From: Streptomyces catenulae
Lineage (GTDB): Bacteria; Actinomycetota; Actinomycetes; Streptomycetales; Streptomycetaceae
Reading direction: 5' to 3'
Assembly (NCBI RefSeq): GCF_000718015.1
Contig: NZ_JODY01000025.1
Location: forward strand, 1-64,000
DNA length: 64,000 nucleotides
The notes beneath the pieces are model-generated. The model was not told the DNA's origin, ran no database searches, and saw only the letters and a program-made list of their open reading frames with translations. Each line of letters opens with the position of its first letter. The first letter of the stretch is position 1. Below are positions 1 through 9,805 of the stretch, one piece after another. The position numbers were made by a program, and so were the translations under genes.

Positions 1-1833
1 GATGAGTTTGGTGGGGTCGGAGTCGAGGTCGACCATGTTTCCGGCCTCCTTGGCGGCGGAGGTGCCGGTGTTCATGGCGACGCCGACGTCCGCCTGGGCA
101 AGGGCCGGGGCGTCGTTGGTGCCGTCGCCGGTCATCGCGACGAGTTTGCCGCCCGCCTGTTCCCGTTTGATGAGGGCCATCTTGTCCTCGGGGGTGGCCT
201 CGGCGAGGAAGTCGTCGACGCCCGCCTCCGCGGCGATGGCCTTGGCGGTGAGCGGGTTGTCGCCGGTGATCATGATGGTCTTGATGCCCATCCGGCGCAG
301 CTCGTCGAAACGCTCCCGCATGCCGTCCTTGACGACGTCCTTGAGGTGGATGACGCCCAGGACGCGGGCGCCGTCCGCGTCGTCGACCGCGACCGGCAGC
401 GGGGTGCCGCCCGCCTCGGCGATGGCGGTGGCGATCCGGTCGACGTCGTCGGCGACGGTGCCGCCGCGCTCGGTCACCCAGGCGGTGACGGAGGCGGTGG
501 CGCCCTTGCGGACCTTACGGGCGGGGTGTGCGCCGTCCGCGGGGAGGTCGACGCCGGACATCCGGGTCTGGGCGGTGAACTCGATCCACTCGGCGCCGGT
601 GAGCCGGTCCTGCTGCCGGGCGGGGAGGCCGTACCGCTCCTCGGCGAGGTCGAGGACGGAGCGGCCCTCGGGGGTCTCGTCGGCGAGCGAGGACAGCTGG
701 GCGGCGTCGGCGAGCGCGGTGTCGGTGACGCCGGGGACGGGGACGAACTCGGCGGCCCGGCGGTTGCCGTAGGTGATGGTGCCGGTCTTGTCGAGGAGGA
801 GGGTGGAGACATCGCCCGCCGCCTCGACCGCGCGGCCGGACATCGCCAGGACGTTGCGCTGGACGAGCCGGTCCATCCCGGCGATGCCGATGGCGGAGAG
901 CAGCGCGCCGATGGTGGTGGGGATCAGACAGACCAGCAGCGCGGTCAGCACGATCATCGACTGTTCGGCGCCCGCGTACACCGCGAACGGCTGGAGGGTG
1001 ACGACGGCCAGCAGGAAGACGATCGTCAGGGAGGCCAGCAGGATGTTGAGGGCGATCTCGTTGGGGGTCTTCTGCCGGGCGGCGCCCTCGACGAGGTTGA
1101 TCATCCGGTCGATGAAGGTCTCGCCGGGCTTGGTGGTGATCTTGACGACGATGCGGTCGGAGAGGACCTTGGTGCCGCCGGTGACGGCCGAGCGGTCGCC
1201 GCCCGACTCCCGGATGACCGGCGCCGATTCACCGGTGATGGCGGACTCGTCGACGCTGGCGACGCCCTCGACGACATCGCCGTCGCCGGGTATGACGTCA
1301 CCCGCCTCGCAGACCACCAGATCGCCGACGCGCAGGTCGGTGCCGGGGACCTGCTCCTCGGTGGTGCCGGTCAGGCGGCGGGCGACGGTGTCGGTCTTGG
1401 CCTTGCGCAGGGTGTCGGCCTGCGCCTTGCCGCGGCCCTCGGCGACCGCCTCGGCGAGGTTGGCGAAGAGGGTGGTCAGCCAGAGCCAGGCGGTGATCGC
1501 CCAGCCGAACCACTCGCCGGGGTGGAGGAGGGCCAGCACGGTGGTGAGCACCGAGCCGATCAGCACCACGAACATCACCGGGGACTTGACCATCACCCGG
1601 GGGTCGAGCTTGCGGAACGCGTCGGGCAGCGAGCGGATCAGCTGCTTGGGGTCGAAGAGCCCGCCGCCGACGCGGTTGCCTTCGGGGTGTTCGGGGGCGG
1701 GCGCCTCCTGTTGCGGCGCCCGGTCCTGGGTGACGGTGGACATCGCATCGTCCTCGTGCTTCTCGGAAGGGGTGGGCGGCTGTGCGCCGGTGGGTCGCCG
1801 GGTGCCGGTGGATCGCTTCGTACCGGCGGTCAT
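1..1833 (-). CDS. kdpB: KdpB, K+-transporting P-type ATPase catalytic subunit (partial)
   Basis: Catalytic subunit of the KdpFABC pump, which uses ATP to import K+ when external potassium is scarce. 611 codons are present and the frame is still open at position 1, so the C-terminal part and kdpC lie outside the window. Diagnostic P-type ATPase motifs are visible: TGES (residues 200-203), the phosphorylated Asp in DKTGT (D348), and the hinge TGDGTNDAP near the window edge. The ATG at 1833 overlaps the kdpA stop (ATGA), indicating translational coupling. An in-frame ATG at 1743 would give an N-terminus (MSTVTQ) nearer the usual family length, so the first 30 residues are uncertain. Confidence 0.96.
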   Translation of the reverse strand, partial: MTAGTKRSTGTRRPTGAQPPTPSEKHEDDAMSTVTQDRAPQQEAPAPEHPEGNRVGGGLFDPKQLIRSLPDAFRKLDPRVMVKSPVMFVVLIGSVLTTVLALLHPGEWFGWAITAWLWLTTLFANLAEAVAEGRGKAQADTLRKAKTDTVARRLTGTTEEQVPGTDLRVGDLVVCEAGDVIPGDGDVVEGVASVDESAITGESAPVIRESGGDRSAVTGGTKVLSDRIVVKITTKPGETFIDRMINLVEGAARQKTPNEIALNILLASLTIVFLLAVVTLQPFAVYAGAEQSMIVLTALLVCLIPTTIGALLSAIGIAGMDRLVQRNVLAMSGRAVEAAGDVSTLLLDKTGTITYGNRRAAEFVPVPGVTDTALADAAQLSSLADETPEGRSVLDLAEERYGLPARQQDRLTGAEWIEFTAQTRMSGVDLPADGAHPARKVRKGATASVTAWVTERGGTVADDVDRIATAIAEAGGTPLPVAVDDADGARVLGVIHLKDVVKDGMRERFDELRRMGIKTIMITGDNPLTAKAIAAEAGVDDFLAEATPEDKMALIKREQAGGKLVAMTGDGTNDAPALAQADVGVAMNTGTSAAKEAGNMVDLDSDPTKLI

Positions 1834-3524
1834 GACGCCAGTCCCTCGGCGAGCGGGCCCAGGGCGAGGGCGGGGAAGTAGGTCAGACCGGCGACGATCA
1901 TGATCGTGCCGACCAGCAGGCCGGAGAAGAGCGGCTTCTCGGTACGGAGGGTGCCCGCGGTCTTCGGGACGGGCTGCTGCTCGGCGAGCGAACCGGCGAG
2001 CGCCAGCACGAAGACCATCGGGACGAAGCGGCCCAGCAGCATCGCGAGGCCGATGGTGGTGTTGAACCACGGGGTGTCGGCGTTCAGTCCGGCGAAGGCG
2101 CTGCCGTTGTTGTTGGCGCCGGAGGTGTACGCGTAGAGGAGCTCGGAGAAGCCGTGCGCACCGGAGTTGAGCATCGAGTGCGGCGGCGTGGGCAGCACCA
2201 GCGAGGCGGCGGTGAAGCAGAGCACCAGCGCCGGGGTGACGAGGATGTAGCAGGCGGCGAGCTTGATCTCGCGGGTGCCGATCTTCTTGCCGAGGAACTC
2301 CGGCGTCCGGCCGACCATCAGCCCGGCGAGGAACACCGCGATGACCGCCATGATCAGCATCCCGTAGAGACCGGAGCCGACGCCGCCGGGCGCGATCTCG
2401 CCGAGCTGCATGCCCAGCATCGTCAGCCCGCCGCCGAGCCCGGTGTACGAGGAGTGGAAGCTGTCCACGGCGCCGGTGGAGGTGAGGGTGGTGGCCACCG
2501 CGAAGATCGACGAACCGGCGATGCCGAAGCGGGTCTCCTTGCCCTCCAGCGCGCCCCCGGCCAGCTCGAACGCCTTGCCGTGGCCGCCGAATTCGGCCGC
2601 CCACATCAGGAGGGTGAAGCCGATCCAGATGACGGCCATGGTGCCGAGGATCGCGTAGCCCTGCTTGAGGGAGCCGGTCATCCGGCCGAAGGTGCGGGTC
2701 AGCGCGAACGGGATCACCAGGATCAGGAAGACCTCGAAGAGGTTGGTGAAGCCGTCGGGGTTCTCGAAGGGGTGGGCGGAGTTGGCGTTGAAGTAGCCGC
2801 CGCCGTTGGTCCCCAGCTCCTTGATGACCTCCTGGGAGGCGACGGCACCGCCGTGCCACTGCTGGGGCCCGCCGAGGAACTGGCCGACCTCGTGGACGCC
2901 GGAGAAGTTCTGGATCGCGCCGCACGCGACGAGGATCAGTGCGCCGACCACCGCGATCGGCAGCAGCACCCGGACGGTGCCGCGGACCAGGTCGGCCCAG
3001 AAGTTGCCCAGTTCGCCGGTGCGGGACCTGGCGAAGCCGCGGACCAGGGCGACGGCGACGGCGATGCCGACGGCAGCCGAGACGAAGTTCTGCACCGCGA
3101 GCCCGGCGGTCTGCACGATATGGCCCATGGCCTGCTCACCGGCGTACGACTGCCAGTTGGTGTTGGCGACGAACGACGCGGCGGTGTTGAACGCCTGGTC
3201 CGGGTCGATCGAGGCGAAGCCGAGGGAGCCGGGCAGGCTGCCCTGGAGCCGCTGGAGCAGGTAGAGGAAGAGGAGGCTGACCGCGGAGAAGGCGAGGACG
3301 CCGCGGAGGTAGGCGGGCCAGCGCATCTCGGTGTGCGGGTCGGCGCCGATGGCCTTGTAGATCCACTTCTCGACGCGCAGCTGCCTGTCGGAGGAGTAGA
3401 CGCGGGCCATGTGGTCGCCGAGCGGGCGGTAGGCGAGGCCGAGCGCCGCTATGAGGGCGAGCAGTTGGAGCGCCGCGGCGAGCGCGGGGCTCAGGGCGCC
3501 GGAGGCGGCAGCGAGGGAGTTCAC
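1830..3524 (-). CDS. kdpA: KdpA, K+-transporting ATPase potassium-binding subunit
   Basis: The 564-residue integral membrane subunit that binds and translocates K+ in KdpFABC; it is related to the Trk/Ktr channel superfamily. Many hydrophobic segments are visible, as is the pore-loop signature [18 protein letters not shown] near the middle of the protein. The GTG start at 3524 (VNSLAAASG) follows the kdpF stop directly, and the stop overlaps the kdpB start by 4 nt. The longer upstream reading frame is Arg/Ser-rich and covers kdpF in another frame, so it was not used. Length fits the family (about 555 residues). Confidence 0.96.
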   Translation of the reverse strand: MNSLAAASGALSPALAAALQLLALIAALGLAYRPLGDHMARVYSSDRQLRVEKWIYKAIGADPHTEMRWPAYLRGVLAFSAVSLLFLYLLQRLQGSLPGSLGFASIDPDQAFNTAASFVANTNWQSYAGEQAMGHIVQTAGLAVQNFVSAAVGIAVAVALVRGFARSRTGELGNFWADLVRGTVRVLLPIAVVGALILVACGAIQNFSGVHEVGQFLGGPQQWHGGAVASQEVIKELGTNGGGYFNANSAHPFENPDGFTNLFEVFLILVIPFALTRTFGRMTGSLKQGYAILGTMAVIWIGFTLLMWAAEFGGHGKAFELAGGALEGKETRFGIAGSSIFAVATTLTSTGAVDSFHSSYTGLGGGLTMLGMQLGEIAPGGVGSGLYGMLIMAVIAVFLAGLMVGRTPEFLGKKIGTREIKLAACYILVTPALVLCFTAASLVLPTPPHSMLNSGAHGFSELLYAYTSGANNNGSAFAGLNADTPWFNTTIGLAMLLGRFVPMVFVLALAGSLAEQQPVPKTAGTLRTEKPLFSGLLVGTIMIVAGLTYFPALALGPLAEGLAS

Positions 3525-3526
3525 CG

Positions 3527-3625
3527 TCAGAACCTCTCGGGCTTGATGAGGGCGAGGACGAGATAGCCGAGCAGGGCGACGGCCACGAGCAGCCCGATCA
3601 CGTTCTCGATGCTCTGGGCGCTCAC
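3527..3625 (-). CDS. kdpF: KdpF, small stabilising subunit of the Kdp pump
   Basis: A 32-residue single-span membrane peptide ([11 protein letters not shown], then a hydrophobic run ending LIKPERF). The ending LxKPExF is the usual KdpF signature. It sits immediately upstream of kdpA in the conserved order. The GTG start overlaps the stop of the preceding 27-residue peptide (GTGA). In the family it stabilises the KdpABC complex at the membrane. Confidence 0.9.
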   Translation of the reverse strand: MSAQSIENVIGLLVAVALLGYLVLALIKPERF

Positions 3626-3705
3626 AGCTTCGCCACCCCCTTGGCGATGACGGCCACCAGCGCGAAGACCGCGAGCGTGGTGACGACGAAGGCCACGTCG
3701 GCCAT
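3622..3705 (-). CDS. 27-residue membrane peptide heading the kdp operon
   Basis: Short frame [14 protein letters not shown]...VAKL, one hydrophobic span and a basic C-terminus, with a good ribosome binding site (AGGAG, 7 nt before the ATG). Its stop overlaps the kdpF GTG, so it is coupled to the operon. Similar small peptides before kdpF occur in other actinobacteria, as I recall; their function is not established. It may be a second KdpF-like stabiliser or a leader peptide. Confidence 0.7.
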   Translation of the reverse strand: MADVAFVVTTLAVFALVAVIAKGVAKL

Positions 3706-3808
3706 CGTGAACTCCTGGGAGGAAGGGACAAGAGGGACGACCGGGCGCGAACACCCGGCCGTGTGGACCTCTCGACGAAACCTCTTTTCGGCCATCCGCC
3801 GGGTGCCG

Positions 3809-3846
3809 TTGACGGGTCCCTTACGGCTCCGGGCTCGCTCTTGACG
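3809..3846. promoter_or_regulatory. Paired TTGACG repeats upstream of the kdp operon
   Basis: TTGACG occurs at 3809-3814 and again at 3841-3846, 32 bp apart (about three helical turns), in the region before the 27-residue peptide and kdpF. Similar words (TTGACG, CCGTCAAG, TGTCAACG) recur at about 5962, 6006 and 6039 upstream of the adjacent APC permease. This spacing could be a response-regulator site such as KdpE, but no Streptomyces KdpE consensus was available to compare. Confidence 0.25.
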
Positions 3847-3884
3847 CGTCCCGTACGCCACCTTCGGCCACAGGCGGGCCGGGG

Positions 3885-3918
3885 GCGCCCCGGGGGTGCG
3901 GTACGAGCCCCGGGGCGC
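3885..3918 (-). terminator. Stem-loop after the first APC permease
   Basis: Perfect 11-bp inverted repeat GCGCCCCGGGG / CCCCGGGGCGC around a 12-nt loop, just past the stop of the minus-strand permease at 3981 and before the kdp genes. It probably separates the two transcripts. There is no U-tract, as is usual in Streptomyces. Confidence 0.6.
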
Positions 3919-3980
3919 GCTCCGCGCGGGCGCCGTGCGCGCCGGGCCGACCCGACCGTTTCCGCAGCTCAGGGCCTGGT

Positions 3981-5855
3981 TCACGGGCGCTGTGTCAGCC
4001 GGATCCGGAGGCGGCAGATGACCGCGTCGGTGTCGCGGCGGACGGCGTGGGCGACGACGGCGCCCCGCTGGTTCTGGAGCAGCCGGTGCCAGAGGCGGTC
4101 CGGTTCGGCCTCCGCGATGAGCACCGTGACGCGGGTGCCGGGGTCGGCGGCGGCCAGCGCGCGGACGTGTCCGGCGACCGGTCGGCCCAGGCTGCGGCGG
4201 GCGTGGTGCAGCGGGAGCAGCGGGACGCCCGGGTCCCAGCGGTGCCAGTCGCGCAGCAGCGCCGCGGTGCGGGCGCGGTCCTCGGGGTCCGGGTGGCAGA
4301 CGGTCACCGCCCGCACCTCATCGCCCAGGGAGGCGGCGGCGGAGAGCGCCTCCTGGGTGAGCCGGTTGAGCGCGCCCACCGGGACGACCACCAGCGACCG
4401 GCCGCCGCGCGGGGCGTCGGGGAGGCGGCCGACGCCCAGCCGGTCGCCGATCCGTTCGTACGCCCGGTGCACCGCGAGGAGGGCGGCGACCAGGAGTGGC
4501 AGCGCGACGGCGACCAGCCAGGCGCCGTCGCGGAACTTGGTGGCGGTGACGACGACGGCGCTGACGCCGGTGAGCGCCGCGCCCAGCCCGTTGAGCGCCG
4601 CCTTCGCCCGCCACCGGGGGCCGCGGGCGGCGCGCCAGTGGCGGACCATGCCCGCCTGGGCGAGGGTGAAGCCGACGAAGACACCGATGGCGAAGAGCGG
4701 GACCAGCGCGTTGGTGTCACCGCCGGAGGCGATCAGCAGCACCGCGGAGACCACCGCCAGCGCCAGGACGCCGTGCCGGTGCACCTGGCGGTCGGCGCGC
4801 AGCCCGAAGACGTGTGGCACGTAGTTGTCGCGGGCCAGCAGTTTCAGCAGCACCGGCAGCCCGCCGAACGAGGTGTTGGCGGAGAGCGCCAGCAGCACCA
4901 CGGTGGCGCCCTGCACGGCGTAGAAGGCGGCGTGGTGGCCGAGGGCGGCGTCGGCGAGTTGGGCGAGGACGGTGACGCCCTCGACCGGCCGCAGCCCGAA
5001 GCGGGAGATCAGCACCGCCAGGCCGATCAGCAGCGCGCCCAGCAGCACGCCGAGCGCGGTCTCGGCACGGCGGGCGCGGCGCACCGCGGGCGCGCGGAAC
5101 GACGGCACGGCGTTGGCGAGCGCCTCCACGCCGGTCAGCGCCGAACAGCCGGAGGCGAACGCCTTCAGGAGCAGCAGCACGCCGACGGTGGTGGCGTCGC
5201 CGGAGACCGCGGCGGGGTGCCCGTCGGCCGCCGCGGTGGACACCGGCGCGTCCCGGAACAGTCCGACGGCGACGAGCACCAGCAGCGCGACGACGAAGAA
5301 GGCGGTCGGCGCCAGCAGGAGCCGCGCCGCGTCGGCGGTACCGCGCAGATTGACCGCGGTGAGCACGGCCAGCACCGCCAGGCAGAGCGCCAGCCGGTGG
5401 TCGTGGAGGGCGGGGACGGCGGAGGTGAGGGCGGGGACCCCGGCGGTCACCGCGACGGCGACGTTGAGGACGTAGTCGAGGATCAGCGAGGCAGCCGCCA
5501 ACAGGGCGCTGCGGCGGCCCAGGTGGCGCCCGGCGACCGCATAGCTGCCGCCGCCGTCCGGGAACGCCGCGATGACCTGCCGGTACGAGGCGACGAGCAC
5601 GGCGAGCAGCGCGACGACGGCCAGCGTGACCGGGAGCGCATAGCCGAGCCCGCGCGCCCCCGCCGCCGCCAGGACCAGCACGATCGCCTCCGGCCCGTAC
5701 GCGACGGAGGCCAGCGCGTCGAGGGAGAGCGCGGCGAGGCCGGTCAGGGCGGTGAGCCGGTGGCGGTCGGCGGGCGGGGCGCCGCCGGGGGCGGGCGTCG
5801 GCACGGCGGCGGGGGCGGGCGCGGGCGCGGCGTGACCTGGGGGGATCGCGGTCAT
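3981..5855 (-). CDS. APC-superfamily permease, KimA-like
   Basis: A 624-residue membrane transporter: a Pro/Ala-rich N-terminal tail (residues 1-35), about twelve hydrophobic segments, then a soluble C-terminal tail of about 150 residues. The signature SYRQVIAAFPDGGGSYAVAG is of the type seen in the KimA/YdaO family of K+ importers, and its position beside kdp supports a role in potassium uptake. KimA of Bacillus is gated by c-di-AMP through its cytosolic tail; whether that applies here is inference. An amino-acid substrate cannot be excluded. The ATG at 5855 has the site AAGGAG 7 nt upstream. Confidence 0.85.
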   Translation of the reverse strand: MTAIPPGHAAPAPAPAAVPTPAPGGAPPADRHRLTALTGLAALSLDALASVAYGPEAIVLVLAAAGARGLGYALPVTLAVVALLAVLVASYRQVIAAFPDGGGSYAVAGRHLGRRSALLAAASLILDYVLNVAVAVTAGVPALTSAVPALHDHRLALCLAVLAVLTAVNLRGTADAARLLLAPTAFFVVALLVLVAVGLFRDAPVSTAAADGHPAAVSGDATTVGVLLLLKAFASGCSALTGVEALANAVPSFRAPAVRRARRAETALGVLLGALLIGLAVLISRFGLRPVEGVTVLAQLADAALGHHAAFYAVQGATVVLLALSANTSFGGLPVLLKLLARDNYVPHVFGLRADRQVHRHGVLALAVVSAVLLIASGGDTNALVPLFAIGVFVGFTLAQAGMVRHWRAARGPRWRAKAALNGLGAALTGVSAVVVTATKFRDGAWLVAVALPLLVAALLAVHRAYERIGDRLGVGRLPDAPRGGRSLVVVPVGALNRLTQEALSAAASLGDEVRAVTVCHPDPEDRARTAALLRDWHRWDPGVPLLPLHHARRSLGRPVAGHVRALAAADPGTRVTVLIAEAEPDRLWHRLLQNQRGAVVAHAVRRDTDAVICRLRIRLTQRP

Positions 5856-6084
5856 GGGGGCTCCTTCCGGGTGGGGGCGGCTCAGCGTCCGTCCCCGTGG
5901 CGGGGGCCGGGCCGCGCCCTGTCGCGCTCCTGTCGGCGGACTCCGCGACCTTCACGCCTTCTTGACGGCGCGTCGGCCACCGCGTCCCGGGGCGCGTATG
6001 GACTCCGTCAAGGTGTGATCGGGAGCCGTCAGCGCCGTGTCAACGGGCCGTCCGGCGGGCGGTGGCGGGCCTAGCCTCGGCGGC
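5856..6084. other. Divergent intergenic region before the permease
   Basis: 229 bp between the minus-strand permease and the plus-strand membrane protein. It holds TTGACG-type words at about 5962 (plus), 6006 and 6039 (complement), resembling those before kdp. On the minus strand a perfect TTGACA lies near 6040, but no convincing -10 follows at 17 nt. I recognise no riboswitch. Confidence 0.3.
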
Positions 6085-6645
6085 ATGGGACGACGTGGTA
6101 CCCGCTCCGCCGTGCGCCCGGCGGCCGTCGCCGTACGGCCCCCGGAGCGCATCGCGACCGACGAGGACTGGCCCGCCGCACTGCGCGACGCCGTGGTGAG
6201 CGGGGTGCTGCTGCTGGCCGCGCTGGTCGCCGTGGACGCCGTCGCCGGAAGCCTCGACGCGCTCCGTGGCGGTCTGTGGGCGGCGTTGGCGGTGGCGCTC
6301 TTCGGGCTGTTGCTGCCGCCGCGGGTGACCGCCGGTCAGGGCTGGTTGGCGGCCCGCGGACCGCTGCGGCGGCGGCTGGTGTGCACCGAGCGGCTGGTGT
6401 CGGTGCGCTGGTCGGAGGGGGTCGCGCAGCGGCTGGTGCTCCGCGACGACGCGGGGCGGCGGCTGGTCGTCGACCCGCGGGTGCTGCTCGCCAACCCGGC
6501 GCTGTGGCACCTCTTCGCGACCGGGGCGCGGCGGGCGCAGGAGTCCGGTGTGCTGCTGTGCGGGGCGACGGCGCTGGCGCAGCTGGCCGAGCGCGCCGAG
6601 CGGGAGACCGCGCGGACGCTGCTCACGGAGAGCGGTCCGGCGTAG
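6085..6645 (+). CDS. Small membrane protein of unknown function
   Basis: A 186-residue protein starting MGRRGTRSAV, with two hydrophobic segments near residues 37-85 (VVSGVLLLAALVAV and LWAALAVALFGLLLPP) followed by a soluble domain containing paired short strands (LVSVRW, QRLVLRD, RRLVVDPRVLLANPALW). That layout resembles a PH-like domain after a membrane hairpin, but I do not recognise a named family. It lies between two KimA-like permeases, and its 3' end overlaps the next permease gene by 23 bp in convergent orientation. An upstream in-frame ATG at 6037 is less likely. Confidence 0.65.
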   Translation: MGRRGTRSAVRPAAVAVRPPERIATDEDWPAALRDAVVSGVLLLAALVAVDAVAGSLDALRGGLWAALAVALFGLLLPPRVTAGQGWLAARGPLRRRLVCTERLVSVRWSEGVAQRLVLRDDAGRRLVVDPRVLLANPALWHLFATGARRAQESGVLLCGATALAQLAERAERETARTLLTESGPA

Positions 6646-8707
6646 CCGCCCCGCCCTCCGGCCCGGGGCCGCCGCCCGGTCCGGCGCCGCGCGGGCGGGC
6701 GATGCCGTAGCCGGTGGCGGGCACCCCGCGGCGGACCGCGCCCGCGCCCCGGACGGCGGGCCGGGCGTGCGCCGAGGAGGTCAGCTGCCAGGGCACGGAG
6801 GTGACCATCACGCCGGGCGTGAACAGCAACCGGCTCTTGAGCCACAGCGCCGTCTGGTTGTGCAGCAGGTTCTCCCACCAGCGGCCCACCACGTACTCCG
6901 GGATGAAGACGCCGACCACGTCCCGGGGGCTGGTGCGGCGGGCGTGGCGGACGTACTCGACGACCGGTCCGGTGATCTCCCGGTACGGCGAGTCGACGAC
7001 GGTCAGCGGGACGTCGGTGTCCAGCCGCGCCCACTGCTCCTCCAGGCGGGCGGTGACGGCGCGGTCCACGTCGACGGTGAGCGCCTCCAGCCGGTCGGGG
7101 TGGAAGGCGCGGGCGTAGGCGAGGGCGCGGAGCGTGGGCTTGTGGACGCTGGAGACGAGGACGAGCGCCAGCACCCGGGGCGGCGGGGTGAGGTCGGCGC
7201 GCGGGTCGGTGACGGTCAGCTCCGCGGCGACCGCGTCGTAGTGGCGGCGGATCGCCCGCATCATCAGCCACAGCACCACCGCCGCGAGGACGGCGAGCCA
7301 GGCGCCCTGGAGGAACTTCGTCGCCAACACGATGACCAGCACCAACCCGGTGACCAGCGCCCCGGTCGCGTTGACCGCCCGGGCCAGGTACCGGCGGCGG
7401 CGCAGCGCCGGGTCCGGGTCGGTGCGCAGCTCCCGGTTCCAGTGCCGGACCATGCCGGTCTGGGAGAGCGTGAAGGAGGTGAACACCCCGAGGATGTAGA
7501 GGTGGATGAGGCTGGTGACGTTCGCCTTGAAGCCGAACAGCAGCAGTCCGGCGACGACGGCGAGGACGAGGATGCCGTTGGAGTACACCAGCCGGTCGCC
7601 GCGGCTGTGCAGCTGGCTCGGCAGATAGCGGTCCTGCGCCAGGATCGAGGCGAGCAGCGGGAAGCCGTTGAAGGCGGTGTTGGCCGCGAGGATCAGGACC
7701 AGCGCGGTGGCCGCCTGCACCACGAAGAAGCCGACGGAGTCCGGGCCGCCGAAGACCGATGCGGCGAGTTGGGCGATGACGGTCCGCTGGGTGTACCCGG
7801 CGCAGTCGGCGAGACCGATCAACCGGCAGGGATCCTGCACGATGTGGACCTTGGCGACGATCGCCATGGTGGTGACCCCGGCGAACATCGCGACGGCGAT
7901 GGCGCCCATCGCCGCCAGCGTGGCCGCCGCGTTCCGCGGTTTGGGCCGCCGGAACGCCGGGACGCCGTTGGAGATCGCCTCGACGCCGGTCAGCGCAGTA
8001 CAGCCGGACGAGAAGGCGCGCAGCACCAGCATGATCAGGGCGAGGCCGGTCAGCTGCGCCGAGCCCGGGGTGGGCTCGATGCCGTAGCGGGCGCTCTCGG
8101 CGACCGGCGCGTCCCCCATCAGATACCGGATCAGGCCGGTCCCCACCATGATCAGGACGGCGCCGACGAAGAGGTAGGTGGGGGCGGCGAAGGCGCGGCC
8201 GGACTCGCGGACGCCGCGCAGGTTCATCGCGGTCAGCAGCGCCACGAAGCAGAGCGCCAGCAGCACCCGGTGCCCGGCGAGCGCGGGCAGCGCGGAGATG
8301 ACGTTGTCGACGCCGGAGGCGACCGACACCGCCACCGTCATCACGTAGTCGACCAGCAGCGACGCGGCCACCACCAGCCCCGCCGACGGCCCCAGGTTGG
8401 TGGAGACCACCTCGTACGAACCGCCGCCGCTCGGATAGGCGTGGACGACCTGCCGGTACGAGAGGACGACCACGGTCATCAGCCCGATGACCCCGGCGGC
8501 GAGCCACGGTGTGACGTACACGTAGGCGAGGCCACCGAGGGTGAGGACGAGCAGGATCTCCTGGGTGGCGTACGCGACCGACGACAGCGGGTCGGAGGCG
8601 AAGACCGGCAGCGCGAGCCGCTTGGGCAACAGCGTCTCGCCCAGCTCCTCGCTCCGCCGGGCCCGACCGAGGAGCAGGCGCTTGAACAGTCCGGTCACGG
8701 TGGCCAC
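6623..8707 (-). CDS. APC-superfamily permease, KimA-like (second copy)
   Basis: A 694-residue transporter related to the neighbour at 3981-5855. It shares SYRQVVHAYPSGGGSYEV, a core of about twelve membrane spans, and a long cytosolic C-terminal region after about residue 480. The N-terminal FASDPLSSVAYATQEIL and the GGGSY loop are typical of KimA/YdaO-like K+ importers. Two such genes next to kdp suggest a potassium-homeostasis block (inference). The last 60 residues are Gly/Pro/Arg-rich and low in complexity. The ATG at 8707 was chosen because the conserved N-terminal sequence begins there. Confidence 0.85.
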   Translation of the reverse strand: MATVTGLFKRLLLGRARRSEELGETLLPKRLALPVFASDPLSSVAYATQEILLVLTLGGLAYVYVTPWLAAGVIGLMTVVVLSYRQVVHAYPSGGGSYEVVSTNLGPSAGLVVAASLLVDYVMTVAVSVASGVDNVISALPALAGHRVLLALCFVALLTAMNLRGVRESGRAFAAPTYLFVGAVLIMVGTGLIRYLMGDAPVAESARYGIEPTPGSAQLTGLALIMLVLRAFSSGCTALTGVEAISNGVPAFRRPKPRNAAATLAAMGAIAVAMFAGVTTMAIVAKVHIVQDPCRLIGLADCAGYTQRTVIAQLAASVFGGPDSVGFFVVQAATALVLILAANTAFNGFPLLASILAQDRYLPSQLHSRGDRLVYSNGILVLAVVAGLLLFGFKANVTSLIHLYILGVFTSFTLSQTGMVRHWNRELRTDPDPALRRRRYLARAVNATGALVTGLVLVIVLATKFLQGAWLAVLAAVVLWLMMRAIRRHYDAVAAELTVTDPRADLTPPPRVLALVLVSSVHKPTLRALAYARAFHPDRLEALTVDVDRAVTARLEEQWARLDTDVPLTVVDSPYREITGPVVEYVRHARRTSPRDVVGVFIPEYVVGRWWENLLHNQTALWLKSRLLFTPGVMVTSVPWQLTSSAHARPAVRGAGAVRRGVPATGYGIARPRGAGPGGGPGPEGGAATPDRSP

Positions 8708-8833
8708 GGGGCGAGCGTAGGCAGCGGCGCCCCTCCGGCCGTGGCGGCGCGGGCGGGGCGACGGCGGATGGAGCAGCGGGGGCGCCCGGCGGGCCGCGGG
8801 GACGCCCGCCCGTCGTCCGCGCGCCGTCCGGTC

Positions 8834-9805
8834 TCAGGCGCCCCGGCGCAGCGCCTCCTGGCGGGTCCGGGCGAGGCGCGGCCCGTAGCGGGACCACAGG
8901 GCGCGCTGGGTGGCGAGGGTGAGGACCCCGGCGACCAGCATCCCGGCGATGTTGAAGCCGAGCTGGACGAAGGAGGCGCCGACCTCGCCCCAGCGGCCCA
9001 GCGCGAGGGCCACCGCGATGTTCCCGGCCGCCGGGACGGTGGTGACCGAGATGAAGACGCCGATCAGCGAGGACGACTTCCCCGCCGTCATCGACAGGAT
9101 CCCGGCGGTCCCGGCGAGCACCGCCACGATGAACGACCAGCGGTCGGGGTGGACGATGAAGCCGGTCAGCGGCCGGGCGGCGAGCATGTCCGGGCCGATC
9201 CAGCCCAGCAGACGGCTGACCACCGCACAGGCGAGCGTGACGACGATCGCCACCCCGAAGCCGACGACGAGGGTCCGTACGGAGACGCCCGCCTGCCGGG
9301 CGTCGCGGCGCAGCACCGCGAAGCAGAGCGCCGCCAGCGGCCCGAACTCCGGCCCCAGCACCATCGCGCCGACGATCAGGATCGGCTGATCCAGCAGCGC
9401 GCCGATCGCCGCGATCTGGGTGGCCAGCGTGAGGAAGACCAGGAACGCCCAGGTCATCCGGGACTCGGCGGCGGTACGGGCGGTGAGTTCGGCCCAGACG
9501 ACGGCGTCGTCCGGCTCGCCCGGCGCCGCCGCCTCGGCGCGGTCGGCCGCCGCCGACATCGTCAGGTCGAGCGGTTCGACGGTGACGCCGCCGGACTCCT
9601 CCAACCCCAGTTCCCGCAGCTGCGCGAGGACGTCGTTGGCGCCCTCCCGGGCCACGTCGAACTCGATGCAGTCACCGGGCGGCGCGAGGGCGGCGCCCGG
9701 CAGCCGGACGACATGGGTGACGGCCTCACAGGCGGTGACGGTCCGCACCACCTCGTCGGCGCGCTCGGCCGGGGAGATCACTCGTACGTGCAGCACGGCG
9801 GTCAT
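8834..9805 (-). CDS. DUF389 family membrane protein
   Basis: A 323-residue protein. The N-terminal cytosolic part (residues 1-100, HVRVISPAERADEVVRTV...) is followed by six hydrophobic segments, including the conserved ALLDQPILIVGAMVLGPEFGPL. The DUF389 family has no settled biochemical function. The start at 9805 (MTAVLHVRVIS) was chosen where the conserved domain begins; the frame extends upstream through Arg/Pro-rich sequence that does not look coding. It may belong to the same ion-homeostasis neighbourhood as the two permeases. Confidence 0.82.
   Translation of the reverse strand: MTAVLHVRVISPAERADEVVRTVTACEAVTHVVRLPGAALAPPGDCIEFDVAREGANDVLAQLRELGLEESGGVTVEPLDLTMSAAADRAEAAAPGEPDDAVVWAELTARTAAESRMTWAFLVFLTLATQIAAIGALLDQPILIVGAMVLGPEFGPLAALCFAVLRRDARQAGVSVRTLVVGFGVAIVVTLACAVVSRLLGWIGPDMLAARPLTGFIVHPDRWSFIVAVLAGTAGILSMTAGKSSSLIGVFISVTTVPAAGNIAVALALGRWGEVGASFVQLGFNIAGMLVAGVLTLATQRALWSRYGPRLARTRQEALRRGA

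Noticed and set aside
346..1881. Long open frame on the plus strand, 511 codons
   Set aside because: Antisense shadow of kdpB; Gly/Asp/Ala-rich composition without any domain, caused by high G+C at third positions.
4047..6074. Open frame of 675 codons on the plus strand
   Set aside because: Runs against the KimA-like permease gene and is rich in Gly/Gln/Arg with no motif.
5856..6084. Possible ydaO-type c-di-AMP riboswitch before the KimA-like gene
   Set aside because: I could not recognise the conserved core, and the second permease has only 126 bp upstream.
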